The notes under the pieces were generated by a model. It saw only the letters and a list, made by a program, of their open reading frames with translations, was not told the origin of the DNA and ran no database searches. The translations under genes and the position numbers were made by a program. From Peromyscus leucopus (lineage: Eukaryota; Chordata; Mammalia; Rodentia; Cricetidae): a DNA stretch of 64,000 bases. This document shows positions 13,200 to 24,624 of the stretch, in pieces. The stretch is from NCBI RefSeq assembly GCF_004664715.2, contig NC_051063.1, forward strand, positions 116,422,829 to 116,486,828, read 5' to 3'. How positions within the stretch are numbered: the first letter of the stretch is position 1; each line of letters starts with the position of its first letter.

Positions 13200-13497
13200 A
13201 AGAAAATAGAAAGATCTCATACTAGCAACTTAACAGCATACCTGAAAGCTATAGATTCTCTTGGACATTTTGTGTATACTGAAGAAGGCATTTATCTTCA
13301 GAGTTCTGTCTGAAGCAGGCACTTATTTCTCTTGCAATCAAATCTGAGTTCAGTGGTGAGAGGTCATATAGGGTTCCATGAGCAACTTTGGATATCCAGA
13401 AAAACTGAATTATTTATGTCTACTTTAGGTCCTCTACTTAAGTGAAATAGTCTTAGGTGAAAAGCCAAAGATTTAAGTAGCAAAGTAGCAAGTCTAA

Positions 13498-13661
13498 TTT
13501 TAATCAATTTATTGTTTATTGGGTTATTTCTTGAGTCAGGGTCTCACTATATAACCTTAGCTGGCCTGGAACTCACTGTGAAGACCAGGCTGGCCTCAGA
13601 CTCACAGAATCTGCCTGCTTTTGTCTCAGGAGTGCTGGAATTAAAGGCATGTCCCACCACA
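13498..13661 (-). repeat. B1-family SINE, older
   Basis: Minus-strand copy containing GCCAGCCTGGTCTTCACAGTG-like sequence. The target duplication CAAGTCTAA is at 13489-13497 and 13662-13670. Confidence 0.75.
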
Positions 13662-13699
13662 CAAGTCTAACTTAAAAGGCAAATGGACACCTTTCCATG

Positions 13700-14248
13700 C
13701 CCTAGCATAAGACCCTAGAAGTATCGAACTCACAGTAACAATCATCACCTTTCCTGCATCTCTCTCAGGAAACATGCACAGGAGTGGATGGAAACCCAGG
13801 GAGACAGCTGTGAAATTCTGCCATAGCAATGTGTGCAGAAACAAGACTGAACAATGGCAATATCAAAAGACATGCAAGCCAGGAATTGGGGAAATCTCTA
13901 TCTCACTCATAGGGTCCCACCTCTAGACAAGGAACTACAGGTAACTAATGACTGTTGAGAGAAGGAGAATTAACCTCTCTCAGGGCTGAGACTCAAAATT
14001 GGCTATACAATACAACGTTGTTAGCCCGAAACCATATACACAGAGACAACAAAAGTGGACTCAAGTTGTATTTATATACTATGCATAAATATGTAACAGT
14101 AATGATCAACGAAAATGGGGTTATCAATTTGAGAATGGGGAGCATGGGGAGCAGGTGGTGGGACAGAACTGGGAGGGGCTGGAGGTAAGAAAGGAGGAAA
14201 ATAGTGTAATCTATTGTAATTAAAAGTGTATTAAGAATAAAAAGTAAA
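13700..14248 (+). mobile_element. L1 3'UTR fragment (Lx-like)
   Basis: It contains AACTACAGGTAACTAATGACTG, an AT-rich middle and a G-rich end (GAATGGGGAGCATGGGGAGC) with an A-rich tail. It is related to the plus-strand fragment at 48180-48480. It probably ends near 14248, where a second L1 end begins. Confidence 0.6.
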
Positions 14249-14249
14249 A

Positions 14250-15225
14250 TAATGAATATCATCCTGAGTGAGGTACCCCAGACTCAAAAGGCAAACATGG
14301 TGTGTACTCACTCATAAGTAGATACTAGATGTAAATAAAGGATAACCAAATTACAACCCACAGCTCTAGGTAACAAGGAGGACCCTAAGAGGGAGGCATG
14401 GATCACCCTGGGAAGGGGAAATAGATGAGAGCTTCTGGGTAAACTAGGGGCAGAGGTGAGGGGATGATAAAAGGGAGGAGATGAGAACATGAAAGAAAAG
14501 GATGGTCGAGCAGAGAGATGGATGGAGTGGGAGAGCAATGAAAGAGATATCTTGATAAAGGGAGCCATTATGGGGCCAGGGATAAACCTTGTGCTAGAGA
14601 AATTCCCAGGAATCCACAAGGATGACCCCAGCTAAGACTGTTAGCAATAGTGAAGAGGGTGCCTGAACTGACCTACTCCAGTAATCAGATTGGTGAATAC
14701 CCTGTCATCATAGAACGTTTATCCAGTAAATGATGGAAGCAGATGCGGAGATCCACAACCATGCACCAGGCTGAGCTCCTGGAGTAAGGAGGGATTATAT
14801 GAGCAAGGTGGTTCAAGATCATGATGGGGAAATTTACAGAGACAACTGAACCAAGCTCATAGGAACTCACAAACTCTAGACCAACAGCTGTGGAGCCTAC
14901 ATGGCTCCTCTGCCTGTAAGAGACAGTTGTGCAGCTTGTTCTGTTTGAGGGGCCCCTGGCAGTGGGATCAGGATCTATCCCTAGTGCATGAGCTGGCTTT
15001 TTGGAGCCCATTCTCTATGGTAGGATGCCTTGCTTGGTCCTACCTCAACTGAATGTACCAGGCTTTGTTGACTCCCCATGGAAGGCCTTACCCTTTTGGA
15101 GGAGTGGATGAAGGGATGGGTCAGAGGAAGAGAGGCAGGGGGGCACGAGTGGGAGCAGGGATGGGAGTGGAAACTGTGGTTAATATATAAAGTGAAAAAA
15201 AAATAAATAAAAAATAATTTTAAGA
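14250..15225 (+). mobile_element. L1 3' end, 5'-truncated
   Basis: It begins ATCATCCTGAGTGAGGTACC, continues through GACAGTTGTGCAGC and GTGCATGAGCTGGC, and ends in an A-rich tail (AAAAAAAAATAAATAAAAAA). It is the same region as the inverted copy at 5373-6335 and the minus-strand copy at 55738-56610. Confidence 0.75.
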
Positions 15226-15239
15226 AAGAATTATCCATT

Positions 15240-17030
15240 TTACAGATGCAAACACTAATGTATAGACAAGGTAAGGAAACTTCCTAGGATTTAGCAAATT
15301 ATCAGCCAGAACCAGGAAGATTCTGGACATTATGGCTCTGGGCTGTGCCAGAATTACAAAGCCCAATTCAATTTTTTCCCCTTTGTCCCATGGACATCTT
15401 CTGTGGATTTTCTGGGCATGTGTTTGGGAAGGTTTACCAGAGACCTGAGTCTGGCTTTTCCAGAGCCTAGTGTCTGCAGATTATGATGGTGTGATTTTTG
15501 GTGCTACTATAGACAAAGTATATACAATGAACCTTCTTTGCTGCATGGCTCAGTAGTCTGGAAAGATGGTATGCCACTTAAGAGCGTCTTTGCTGAATTC
15601 CATGAACCACAATGGAGGGAGATGCTTTCTGCATTATAGGAAAAGCTGCTTTCCTTGCCCCCAGTATAGATTAATCTTAACTTTGAGTACAGAATACTTG
15701 TACAAGTACCTGAGCTCTTGTTTTTGATTCTTCCTCTGGTTGCCTGAAAAGTTAGGATCTCTTCAAATCATTGCTCTTAACTCAGCATGGCTGTAAGAAG
15801 TGGTGCCCATAGCCAGTTAAATTCAAATCTATAATATGCCTTCCAAAATATCCTAAAGTAGTTAATGAATGTCAGCGATTATACTTTAGACTTCACATAG
15901 CCCTCACAAAGGAGAAAGGCAAGGCATTATCTAAGAATAAAAGTATATTTGGTAACAATTTCAAAAACTATGTGTCTTGTTGGAGACCTACAAAGTAATG
16001 GTCGAAGCTGTCCATGGCAGAATATCTGCTTCCTTATCAGCATGAGAAAGTCAAAGACCTTTGGCAAACTCTAGGAAGTTCAAGAAGCTTAAACATGTAC
16101 AGCTGGGCTTGGTAAAGAAAATCTGCAATCCTGGGACACAGGAGGCACAGTCAAGACTATGGCCCTGTCTAAAACACCAAAAACCCAACAAACAAACAAA
16201 AAAACCTCAACAACATAAGTAACAAAATGGTGAATCCACAGTGCATGTTTCTAGTGTTATTTTTCTTCAAGGGTAGAGAAAATATCATTTTAGTCAACTG
16301 AAATTTAAAAAAAATGATACCTGGGTGGCAGAGGCAGGCAGATCACTGTAAGTTTAAGGCTAGCCTGGTCTACATAACAAGTTCCATGCCAGCCAGGACT
16401 ATATACAGAGACCCTGTCTCAAAACAAATAATAGGTTTAACAATAAAAGTCTTAGGACTCAGAATGCCAAGATAAGCTGCATATGCAGCTAACATCCCAG
16501 GTGATTAGATACTAGTAGTATTCTAAGATGCTCTGGAGTGGAGCCATGACTGTATCAAGACTGTATCACTTATTAGCTGCAAGACTCAGTATGGCACCTC
16601 TTGCCTTTTGTCTAAATTTGTCTTTATCTGTGTAAGGAGCTTAGGTGTTATGAGTGCTGTGGTTTTTTTGAACCTCAAAAGACTTCTGGTTAGTGTCATT
16701 GTTGTAGAGCTCTGATATTTGCCTGTCACATTACTTTCAATAGATATCAACTGTTTACTTAGCATAGCAATTTCACATCATTGTGCAACATCTACAGAGG
16801 TCCCAAAGAGCTACTCAAATCTAAACAGTTAATATTTCAGTCATTAAGCTACTATTATTGACCAGAAAAGGCCCACTAATGTTTCCAAATGTAGAAGACA
16901 CACCACAAGAAATAGTTTAAACATGCAGGGATCATCAAAACACCTTCGTTATTTCCTGTATGGATTTTTAGGGTTTACTGGGTATCCTCAAAAGATACTC
17001 CTTGTCATAAGTTTAAAAGTTTTTGTTTTG
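15240..17030. other. Intergenic with B1 pieces
   Basis: A B1-related copy lies at about 16318-16430 (plus) and a more degraded piece at about 16105-16200. The remainder shows no gene or clear repeat. Confidence 0.5.
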
Positions 17031-17034
17031 CTTT

Positions 17035-17365
17035 AGTTTTATTTAAGTGTGTGTTCACGTGTGTGCAGAAGCACAAGCATGTGGAGAAGCCAGAGGTGAG
17101 AGTTCAACCTTGTCTGTAGCTTCTCAGGAACACTGTCAACTCCATTTTGACATGGGTCATTCAGTGACCTGGAACTTGTCCACTTAACTATGCTGGTTGA
17201 CCAGTGAACTCCAGGGATCCGCCTGTTTCTGCCTCCCTGTGCTGTGATTACAAGTGTGTCAGCATGTCCAGCTTGTTTTCCTGACATGGATCCTGCAGAC
17301 TGAGCTCAGGCCCTCACGCCCGCACAGCAAGCGCTTTTGCAGCTGACTCATCTTCCCTGCTCCCC
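17035..17365 (-). repeat. B4-type SINE just 3' of Ctsc
   Basis: Minus-strand composite SINE with a GTGTGTGTTCACGTGTGTGC tail side, a B1-like middle (CCAGGGATCCGCCTGTTTCTG) and an ID-like end (GCAAGCGCTTTTGCAGCTGA). It is followed, in the direction of the gene, by about 130 bp of unique sequence up to the poly(A) signal. Confidence 0.7.
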
Positions 17366-17479
17366 AGCATGTTCTCTCCATGAAATATTTTCAATGTCTT
17401 TCCTCCTTCAAGAAGTACTTCCATAAATGCTTCTAAGAGTCAGTGACAAAAATTCTCTTAAACACACAGAAATTCCATA

Positions 17480-17877
17480 GGACTGACTGAAAGAACATTT
17501 ATTTAAAAATCCTTGAAAAAAAATTAACTATCGTCGTCATGTTTTCATGTGATTTTGTCATTTTAAACACAAGCCTGCACTTTTACATAGACTTTTTTTT
17601 TTTAATGAAACATCTGGTTGCATTGTAGATGACCAGCAAAAACCATTGTCTGACAACTTAACCATTGTTCACAAAAGTCTTACTTAATCAAGTCGTTTAA
17701 AAAGTAATTCAGTGGTTGGTAGAGAGAATACTAAAAACAAACAAGAGTAGTTTTAAATTCAAAGGCGAACATCTTCATGGAAACCTAGTGGTATGCTCCT
17801 GAAATTGCTCTTGTAGAAGTCTCAAGCCTGTGACCAAATCACTATGAAGACCCATAGGAAAGACTGGGAGTTCTGCC
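17480..17877 (-). other. Ctsc: Ctsc 3' untranslated region
   Basis: About 400 bp of AT-rich, non-repetitive sequence between the TAG stop and the expected cleavage site downstream of the AATAAA. The 3' end (about 17480) is an estimate. A B4-type SINE begins about 100 bp further on, so the unique 3'UTR ends shortly before repeat sequence. Confidence 0.75.
17498..17503 (-). terminator. Ctsc: Ctsc polyadenylation signal AATAAA
   Basis: The plus strand reads TTTATT, giving AATAAA on the gene strand 375 nt after the stop codon. It is the only canonical hexamer I noticed in the proximal 3' region. Cleavage would be expected 10-30 nt further on, around 17470-17488. Confidence 0.75.
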
Positions 17878-18380
17878 CTACAGTTTAGGAATCGGTATGG
17901 CAGCCACGGCTATACTCTCAATTGCACACTCATCAGTTCCTCTGCGGATCCGGAAGTAGCCACTCTCACCCCACTGACTGCCCCAGCTGTTCTTCACAAC
18001 CCAATAGTCTAGACCAGTGTCTGGATCGCGTCCATAGCCCACAAGCAGAACAGCATGATTTGTCAGCTCAAAGGGGTTGAAAGGGTCTCTCAGCCCGGTG
18101 TGGTGATAGACTCCACTGTGGTAGTGCAGGAAGTCATCATGGACTTCAAAGGCAACGGCCATGGGCCCGTGTTGGACCAGCTCAAGCTTCATTAGGGCTT
18201 CATTGCAGCCACCATAGAAACCACCCACGTAGTAGTACTCAGAAGTGTAGTAGCGGAGGCAGTTGTCCTTTGGTTTGCATGGAGCATCTGTGGCTGTGTA
18301 GGGGAAGCAGTTTTCCTCCACCACCCCAAAATCTTGGGCATACTTTCCTGCAATGAGGTATGGGAACCCACCATCACAAC
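17878..18380 (-). CDS. Ctsc: Ctsc exon 7: rest of heavy chain, light chain, stop
   Basis: The last coding exon (503 nt) codes residues 299-465 and TAG. The acceptor is TTTCATCCTTAG. It holds [19 protein letters not shown], the heavy/light cleavage region near Arg396|Asp397 ([16 protein letters not shown]), catalytic His407 in TNHAV and Asn429 in [11 protein letters not shown], and the C-terminus AAIPIPKL. Phe304, Tyr306 and Tyr349 correspond to the chloride-binding residues known in human cathepsin C. Two early cysteines of the exon (Cys323 and Cys339) have counterparts in other mammals. The exon is fully open and closely resembles mouse and rat sequence. Confidence 0.98.
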
Positions 18381-18789
18381 CTAAGGATGAAAACACACAT
18401 GGTTATTACACTTCTGCTGGCAGAAGGCACGGACGACTTCTGCTAGGCCCTGCTTTGTTCTCCTCTGTTCCCTGGAAGTGTTTCTGAGTTTCAACGTCAC
18501 TTCATTCTTCCTTCCTTGGCCATTCATCTAATAGTCCGCCCACCATATATCTTTAGTAGTCATTTATTTAACACTTAGTAAGGAATAGAGCTACTCTAGC
18601 ATAGTGGTTGACTGATGGAGGCTCTGAAACCAGAATAAGTTCAAATGCAAAAGTCTGTGAACCATTTAACATCTTTGCACCTCTACTTTATCTGTAAAGT
18701 GTAGATGATGACAGCACCATGCTCAATGTTTAGAGTAGTTATTTTGCATAAAAACAATCACTTTAGTAAGTACTGCCATTGCCATATAG

Positions 18790-18831
18790 ACACACACACA
18801 TACACACACACACACACAGACGTACACACAT
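18790..18831 (+). repeat. Impure (CA)n microsatellite, intron 6
   Basis: CA units with TA and GA interruptions. Confidence 0.85.
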
Positions 18832-19629
18832 ATTCCTTCTCAAGCAAATTTCCCATCTCCATCCTCACCCTGGACCTATTACAAATATCAATAGCCTTAT
18901 ACCTCTCATCAATGTAATTATTTAACTTCTGTTTCTGTTGCCTAATTGTAAACTTCATGAGCATAAGGATAGTTTTGATATCCTACACTCTCCAGTGCCT
19001 AGACTTCACAATGTGGTATGTAGGATTTCATACATACATGAAAGGCTCACTGATAGTCATTCACCAGCAGTTTGAGTGGTGACCTAGAAACTTCCCAGTG
19101 GCCACATCTAGGCTGGCATCAGAAAACTTGAAAGTGGAAGTAGTTTAAATAGTATTTCTTTCTAAATCCTATCTGAATCTTTTATATAGCCTGCTCTGAA
19201 AGGCTAAGTGTAGAATGCTAAATTCTCTTAAAAACAGATACTACAGCTTTAGAAACTGGATTGTAGGAAGAGACCATGATTGGAACCTAAATCTTCAATG
19301 CTTAAAAGCTGTAGGATTTTCCTAAGAAAATTTGCTCATACTCATTTTCTGCTTTTGAAAAAGGTTTGTACCTGCTTTTTACAGTTTTGTGCACTGGTAG
19401 GTGATGTTGGAAGAAGCAGTACTCACTTGATATATTGACATCTTGCTATAGGATGCAGTAGATTCCATGATAAACCGTCCACTGATAATTGATGGGACCC
19501 GATTCCCACCAGGGCTCTCTAACTACAGACCCTGTACTTTCTGTTATGCCACCCCTCTACTTTTGCCAGTTATGGTTGCTGACATGCAGTCAAATAGCTC
19601 ATAACGTAGCTCTGACATACAACATTTAC

Positions 19630-19761
19630 CTTGGGCATACTTGCTACAAGATACAACCTCCTGAGGACTCAGGATTGGGGTCTGAGTATTGTTGGTTAAT
19701 ATACGGATTCTTGCTTCTAGCATACCCATAGAGGCAAATGAGTAGCAGCTTCCACAAGATT
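19630..19761 (-). CDS. Ctsc: Ctsc exon 6: catalytic cysteine exon
   Basis: The exon codes residues 255-298 plus one base of Gly299 (132 nt, the human size). The acceptor is CATCTACAG and the donor CAAG|GTAAAT. It begins [11 protein letters not shown]; the second cysteine of CGSC, Cys260, is the nucleophile. The motif LTNNTQT carries the N-glycosylation sequon at Asn278, which corresponds to the fourth human site. The conserved [11 protein letters not shown] segment follows. Glu255 is the form I recall in rodents; human has Ala. Confidence 0.97.
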
Positions 19762-21310
19762 CTGTAGATGAAGAAAAAAATAATATATATGCATATTACT
19801 TATTTGTAATCTCACAAAGAAACACAAAAACCTGAGTGAATGAGACATCTTAATATAGGATTTATAATAAAAGCTTTTCATAAATATCAGTACAACATAG
19901 AAGACTCAATTCACAAGCACCATACCTGAGATACTTCTTGACAGTAAAGAGTGGATTTATGTCTATAATAGTTTTAGACAACAGACTGAGAGAAATATGG
20001 TAGAACACATATGAGCTAAACTTAAAAAAAAAATCTCTAATGCATTAGAAAGTTTGAGTTCACACAAAAATTATGCTCAAATTCCAAGCTCTGGTTCTAG
20101 GAGTTGGGAAGAGTGCTCATGAGTATGATTAGTGTCCTGTAAAAAGATGTTTCCTAACTTATTGGTTAGGGCCAAATGAACTTATTAGAAGCATCTGCTT
20201 TGAAGACAGTTGCCATTGCAAGAAAAGGAGAACAGCTGTATTATAAGATAATGTACATGAACAATGTTATTTTTCTATGTTTCTTCAAATTGCATGGGTA
20301 AAGGAAATAAACATATATAACAAAACATTGTAAAACTGGACTTCCTCTTGTTATAATTTATAAACAAATGAATATAGCTTTATATTTCTGTTGTCACACA
20401 GCCTCTCTCATCTCTGCCATTGCTACAAAGATTACAAGGAAATATGCCTATACCAAATCCATGATAAAACCAGTTCTGCACAAGATGTATATCATTCAAT
20501 TTATTATATTAGTTTCACAAAACTATTAAAGTGCTAAGAGTTCCACCATGAATCTAAAGATGTATGAAGTCAATTTAACTAATTTTACATACAGAGGTAT
20601 CTTTAATAAATCTGATTATTAATAATTTGGTAACTACATTCTTTATGGAAAAGCACTTATGGAAACTCTTATGCTTTTAAATGTTAACAGGAATACTGTT
20701 TTTCCTTCTCCAGGTAATGATTTATGAACCCCCTGGAGGCAAAGAAAAGCCAGGACACTGTTCAAACTCCACCATCATAAATGCTGTTTGAAATACTTAG
20801 CTTGTTTTTCCTTACACTAAGCTCGGTATCTCCTCAAGTGCTCTTTATCTTGCCACGTGACACCGGAAAGGAGCTTAGTGCATGTTTGTGGAAAGAATGA
20901 GTCAAGAGATAACAAGTAGGCACATTTTTGCAACCCAGAAATGAAGTAAATTCAAGGCAAACTATCAACCACTTAATTCTAAGCTGTAGAGGAAGCAGAA
21001 CTTTGGGTCCTAACGTGAGTCTCCTTACACAGGTCATAGTGCCACAGTGCCACAAGAATTTGAATCCAATCTACCAAGAGTTTCATTTCTTAATGACTGT
21101 CATGTCTGATGTTCCCACAAATTCTCTGTTCTAAAGGTCTCATATTTGTCCATGTTACATACTGCTCTTGCTGCTGAGAGACCATCTAAATAATGAAGAT
21201 GAGAAAATAAACAGCTGTAATGGTGACTTAGAAGTCACTACTATACAGTCTACTCACTTGATAACTGAGGCCTAGAAACTGCAGCAATGACCTGAGTCCA
21301 TCAGCTAACC

Positions 21311-21535
21311 CAGTGGTTCTCAACCTGTAGGTTGTACCCACTTTGGGGGGTCCAAGAATCCTTTCACAGTAGTAACCTAAGACCACTGGAAAACACGGGT
21401 ATTTACAGCATGATTCATAACAGTAGCAAAATTACAGTTATGAAGTAGCAACGAAAAAAATTTTATGGTTGGGGCTCACCACACCATGAAGAGCTGTATT
21501 AAAGGTTACAGAGCTAGGAAGGTTGAGAACCACTG
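21311..21535 (+). mobile_element. URR1-like hAT transposon, intron 5
   Basis: A 225-bp non-autonomous DNA element with perfect 16-bp terminal inverted repeats (CAGTGGTTCTCAACCT and its complement) and an 8-bp target duplication (AGCTAACC / TGCTAACC, one mismatch). No coding capacity. Confidence 0.88.
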
Positions 21536-22273
21536 TGCTAACCAATAGCAGATGTTAGTACTTTGTTTTCCTTTCATGCTGAGCTAGTGACCTTTGCATT
21601 TTTTTTCTAATCACCGTACTTTTGAATCACCATTTTGTTTATTCATGAACAGAGGATAAGCTCTGTAAGGGGAGAGACTGTCTATTATTTACATTATCCA
21701 CAGAACTACAAAGAAAATCACATATTTTCTTTTCTCATTTGGCTTTTTTTAAAAAATCTGTTTCAGATTTTCTTTCCTTGTCACATAATCACTACATAGA
21801 AGATTAACTTCAACTTTGTGGTTTCCAAATCATCTAGAAAATACTTCCTTGGGACTCTTCCTTTAAACAAGGAGATCTCAACAAACAGATGTGTGACCAA
21901 ATAACCAAAGTCACTATTGCTCGCTGGAGACACCTAAGTCCTATAAGCCATCCAGCTTCCCCAGCTTGTAACAGCCATAGAGACAAAGCCTGTAAGTATT
22001 AATCATTAAACTCACATTATCTGATCATCCGCTAAGACAGGAGGGACAGGTCACAAGAACAGCTCATGGCCTAGAAAGTGCTTTGTTTTGAAATCACAGG
22101 ATTGTGAAAATCTCTGTTAGGCCCCCAACTTCCTGGGAAGATTATCAACTTACTCTCTGGGAAAATAATTATTGCCTCCTTTCTAACAGAAAATCCAGTC
22201 TAGATTCCAAAAGGAACATAGTATGTAAGACAACCATAAAGCAATAAATAAGAAGGGGCCTGTCTCTCAGAAA

Positions 22274-22407
22274 GCTCTGCATGTGACCCCACTTCTACAA
22301 GCTCTGCATGTGACCTCACTTCTACACGCTCTGCATGTGCCCCACTTCTACAAGCTCTGCATGTGACCACACTTCTACAAGCTCTGCATGTGACCACACT
22401 TCTACAA
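22274..22407 (+). repeat. Five-copy 27-bp minisatellite, intron 5
   Basis: Tandem units start at 22274, 22301, 22328, 22354 and 22381. Each begins GCTCTGCATGTG and ends CACTTCTACA(A/C). The third unit is 26 bp, one base shorter. Confidence 0.95.
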
Positions 22408-23509
22408 AGAGATGAAACATAGTGACCACATAGTGCACATCCTCCCACAGTGGGTAACACACTGCAGTAGCACGGAAGAGTTCTCTCACCTCTCTAGCTG
22501 TGTTCCTCATTAGCCATGTGGCCCAGAGTAAGTCACTTAGCCTCTGGCATTTCTTTTCCTTTTAGTGCAAAGATAGATTAGGTAGAGTGAACAATTTAAG
22601 GGCCTTGTCTTCCTGCTCTAATGAACATTTATAACCAAGACTTAAATAGGGTGTATTCCAAATACCAGGGAGACCCTCCACATTACCTATTTGACCCCAG
22701 AGAACCACTCTCACTCTCCCAGATACAATGAGACCTAGTGGGAAACAGAGTAAACCTATCTCGCTCAGTTTCCTCTCTCCTCTCCCCACTTCCACCTCAA
22801 AGTCAACCTAGGTATAAGGCCTTTTTAAAGCTTTGTTTTGAAGTGTAAATGTAAAACTTCATTTGTCTTTCCAATATTGCTTTTTTCTTTAATCTTAATT
22901 TGTTCACAGACTAAAGAGAAGTTGTGGATTCCTTTAACTATGGCCAATTTGGAATTCTGGGTTACATAGAAGACTGGTATTATGAAAGTGGGACATTTCC
23001 AAGTATCTCAATTAATAGGAAGAAGAGAAAACTTCGTCTTTGCCACTCTGAAGTATGAGAAAAATATCAAAAAGTAGAAAAGGATCTTCTAAGTGCATTT
23101 TTCCCCTCCGGCACCCATGATGACAGTGCAGGTGAGAGGCTGGTTGAAAGCAATCAATTCACAAATGACGTGTGTCTTGAAACGGCCATGTGTTGGTACA
23201 AATCATATTTACAGCACATAAAGAATGGGGAGGTTTGGGGACAGTAAGAGCTCTGACCAATCTCCAGGAAAGCAATACCAAAGAACTTTCTTCAAAATGT
23301 CTCATTTCTTTCCCCTGGATTACTGTCTCATCTCACCAGTTAGCCACACATGTGGGGAAACTCTACCCCCCCCTCAATTCCACAATTCCTGTATTAATGT
23401 GATTATCATGTTGTACTTTAATGTTTTGCTTGTCTAGCCTTCTATACTCTAACTCTTAGGGATAAGAGCTGTTAATATTTAAATACTGTTATTATTAAAA
23501 GGCTTCTTA

Positions 23510-23820
23510 GGGGGATAGAGAGGGGGCTTAGTGGATAAAGTGCTTTTTATGCAAACACAAGAACCTGAGTTCAGACTGCCAGGACCCACAAGAAAGCTGC
23601 GTGTGGCAACACAAGTCTGTAACCACAGAACTGAGTTGATGGAATCAAGTAGGAGGCTTGCTAGGCAGCCAGCCTGGCTAAAATGGTGAGCACCAGGGTT
23701 GGTGAGAGATGGTGTTTCAAACAATAAGATGAAGTGTGATGAGAAAGACACCTTCAGCAACCTGTGGTCTCCACACACACAGGTGAATTCAACTATACAC
23801 ACACATACATCACACATGCA
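23510..23820 (+). repeat. B4-type SINE hosting the LTR element
   Basis: Composite SINE: ID-like start (GGGGCTTAGTGGATAAAGTGC), B1-like middle (GGAGGCTTGCTAGGCAGCC) and CA-rich tail. The LTR element inserted in this tail at 23820; the tail resumes at 24968. Confidence 0.65.
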
Positions 23821-24163
23821 TGCTGTGGATATCACTCTATATAAATAAACACTGATGGCCAGTGACCAGGCAGGAAGTATAGGCGGGACAAAGAGAGAGG
23901 AGAATTGGGGAAACAGGAAGAAGGAGGAGAGACACTGCAGCCACCGCCAGGAGAAGAGCATGTAGAGACGCCGGTAAGCCACCAGCCACGTGGCAAGCTA
24001 TAGATTTATAAAAATGGGTTAATTTAAGATAAAAGAACAGTTAGCAAGAAGCCTGCCACGGCCATACAGTTTATAAGTGATATAAGCGTCTGAGTGATTA
24101 TTTTATAAGTGGATTGTGGGACTGCGGGGCTTGGGGAACCTGGAGAGAAGCCCTCCAGCAACA
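23821..24163 (+). repeat. 5' LTR of the intron 5 retroelement
   Basis: 343 bp, TG...CA ends, with a TATATAAATAAA string about 17 bp from its start. It is nearly identical to 24625-24967. Confidence 0.92.
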
Positions 24164-24165
24164 AA

Positions 24166-24241
24166 TGGCGCCCAACGTGGGGCACGAACCCATGACCCTG
24201 GGATTAAGAGTCCCATGCTCTACCGACTGAGCTAGCCTGGC
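24166..24241 (-). pseudogene. tRNA-Lys(CTT)-derived sequence copied into the retroelement
   Basis: The plus strand is the reverse complement of a whole tRNA-Lys with CCA: TGG, then acceptor and T arm, the anticodon region (ATTAAGAGT, complement of ACTCTTAAT, anticodon CTT) and the D arm ending GCTAGCCTGGC. Against the Lys-CTT consensus I recall, three of 76 positions differ: T to A opposite A58, C to T opposite position 49 in a CpG, and G to T opposite position 4. The presence of CCA and its position at the primer-binding site show it came from a primer molecule, not from a tRNA gene. A tRNA finder may call it a minus-strand tRNA-Lys pseudogene; the B box is damaged by the A58 change. Confidence 0.88.
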
Positions 24242-24624
24242 CTAACATCAACTGAAGTCTCCAGAAAGCCAATTTGAATGCACCAACAATGCTGAAAAAC
24301 ATTAGGTGACTGTCCAGGCTGCCAGCTGTCTTGGTCTACTTTTGCAAGATTCCCGAAAGTTGCTTGCATCCATCTACCATTTCTCAGGTACCATTATGTT
24401 CCTTCTCAGGTCTTTGATGTGGTTGAAGACTAGATAGTCGTAATTTCCTCAGTTATGATAAAAGATAAGTTAACTATAAAACCTTAAACTCACAAATATA
24501 AGATAGATAGGACATCTTCTTTAATATTGTAACTATAATTCTTGCTCGGTAATTGTTTTGTTATATGTAATTTTACCATGTTAAAGTTAAAACCTTCCTT
24601 TTTAAAAAAAGAAGAAAGGGGAAG

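Larger units (their letters stand above)
10230..13250 (+). mobile_element. Decayed L1: 5'UTR, ORF1 and start of ORF2
   Basis: From left to right: a C-rich 5'UTR with repeated ACCACAGGCC motifs (about 10320-10840); an ORF1 remnant (about 11090-11900) that still reads QEIWDTIKRPNLRI and SPENIFNKIIE in one frame; a (CA)n expansion at about 12038-12098; and the ORF2 endonuclease part (about 12150-13040), recognisable from ILVLLVPTRN-type and [14 protein letters not shown] remnants and the plus-strand text TCAATATCAATGGACTCAAT. All frames are broken by many stops. A B1 has inserted at 13043, and ORF2-like sequence resumes for about 40 bp afterwards. The left boundary is uncertain. Confidence 0.8.

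Noticed and set aside
22274..22407. Possible CRISPR-like array of 27-bp repeats
   Set aside because: The units are directly abutting with no spacers, and this is a mammalian intron; it is a minisatellite.
24169..24241. Functional tRNA-Lys gene on the minus strand
   Set aside because: The copy includes CCA, sits exactly at a primer-binding site, has a mismatch in the acceptor stem and a damaged B box (A58). It is a reverse-transcribed primer.
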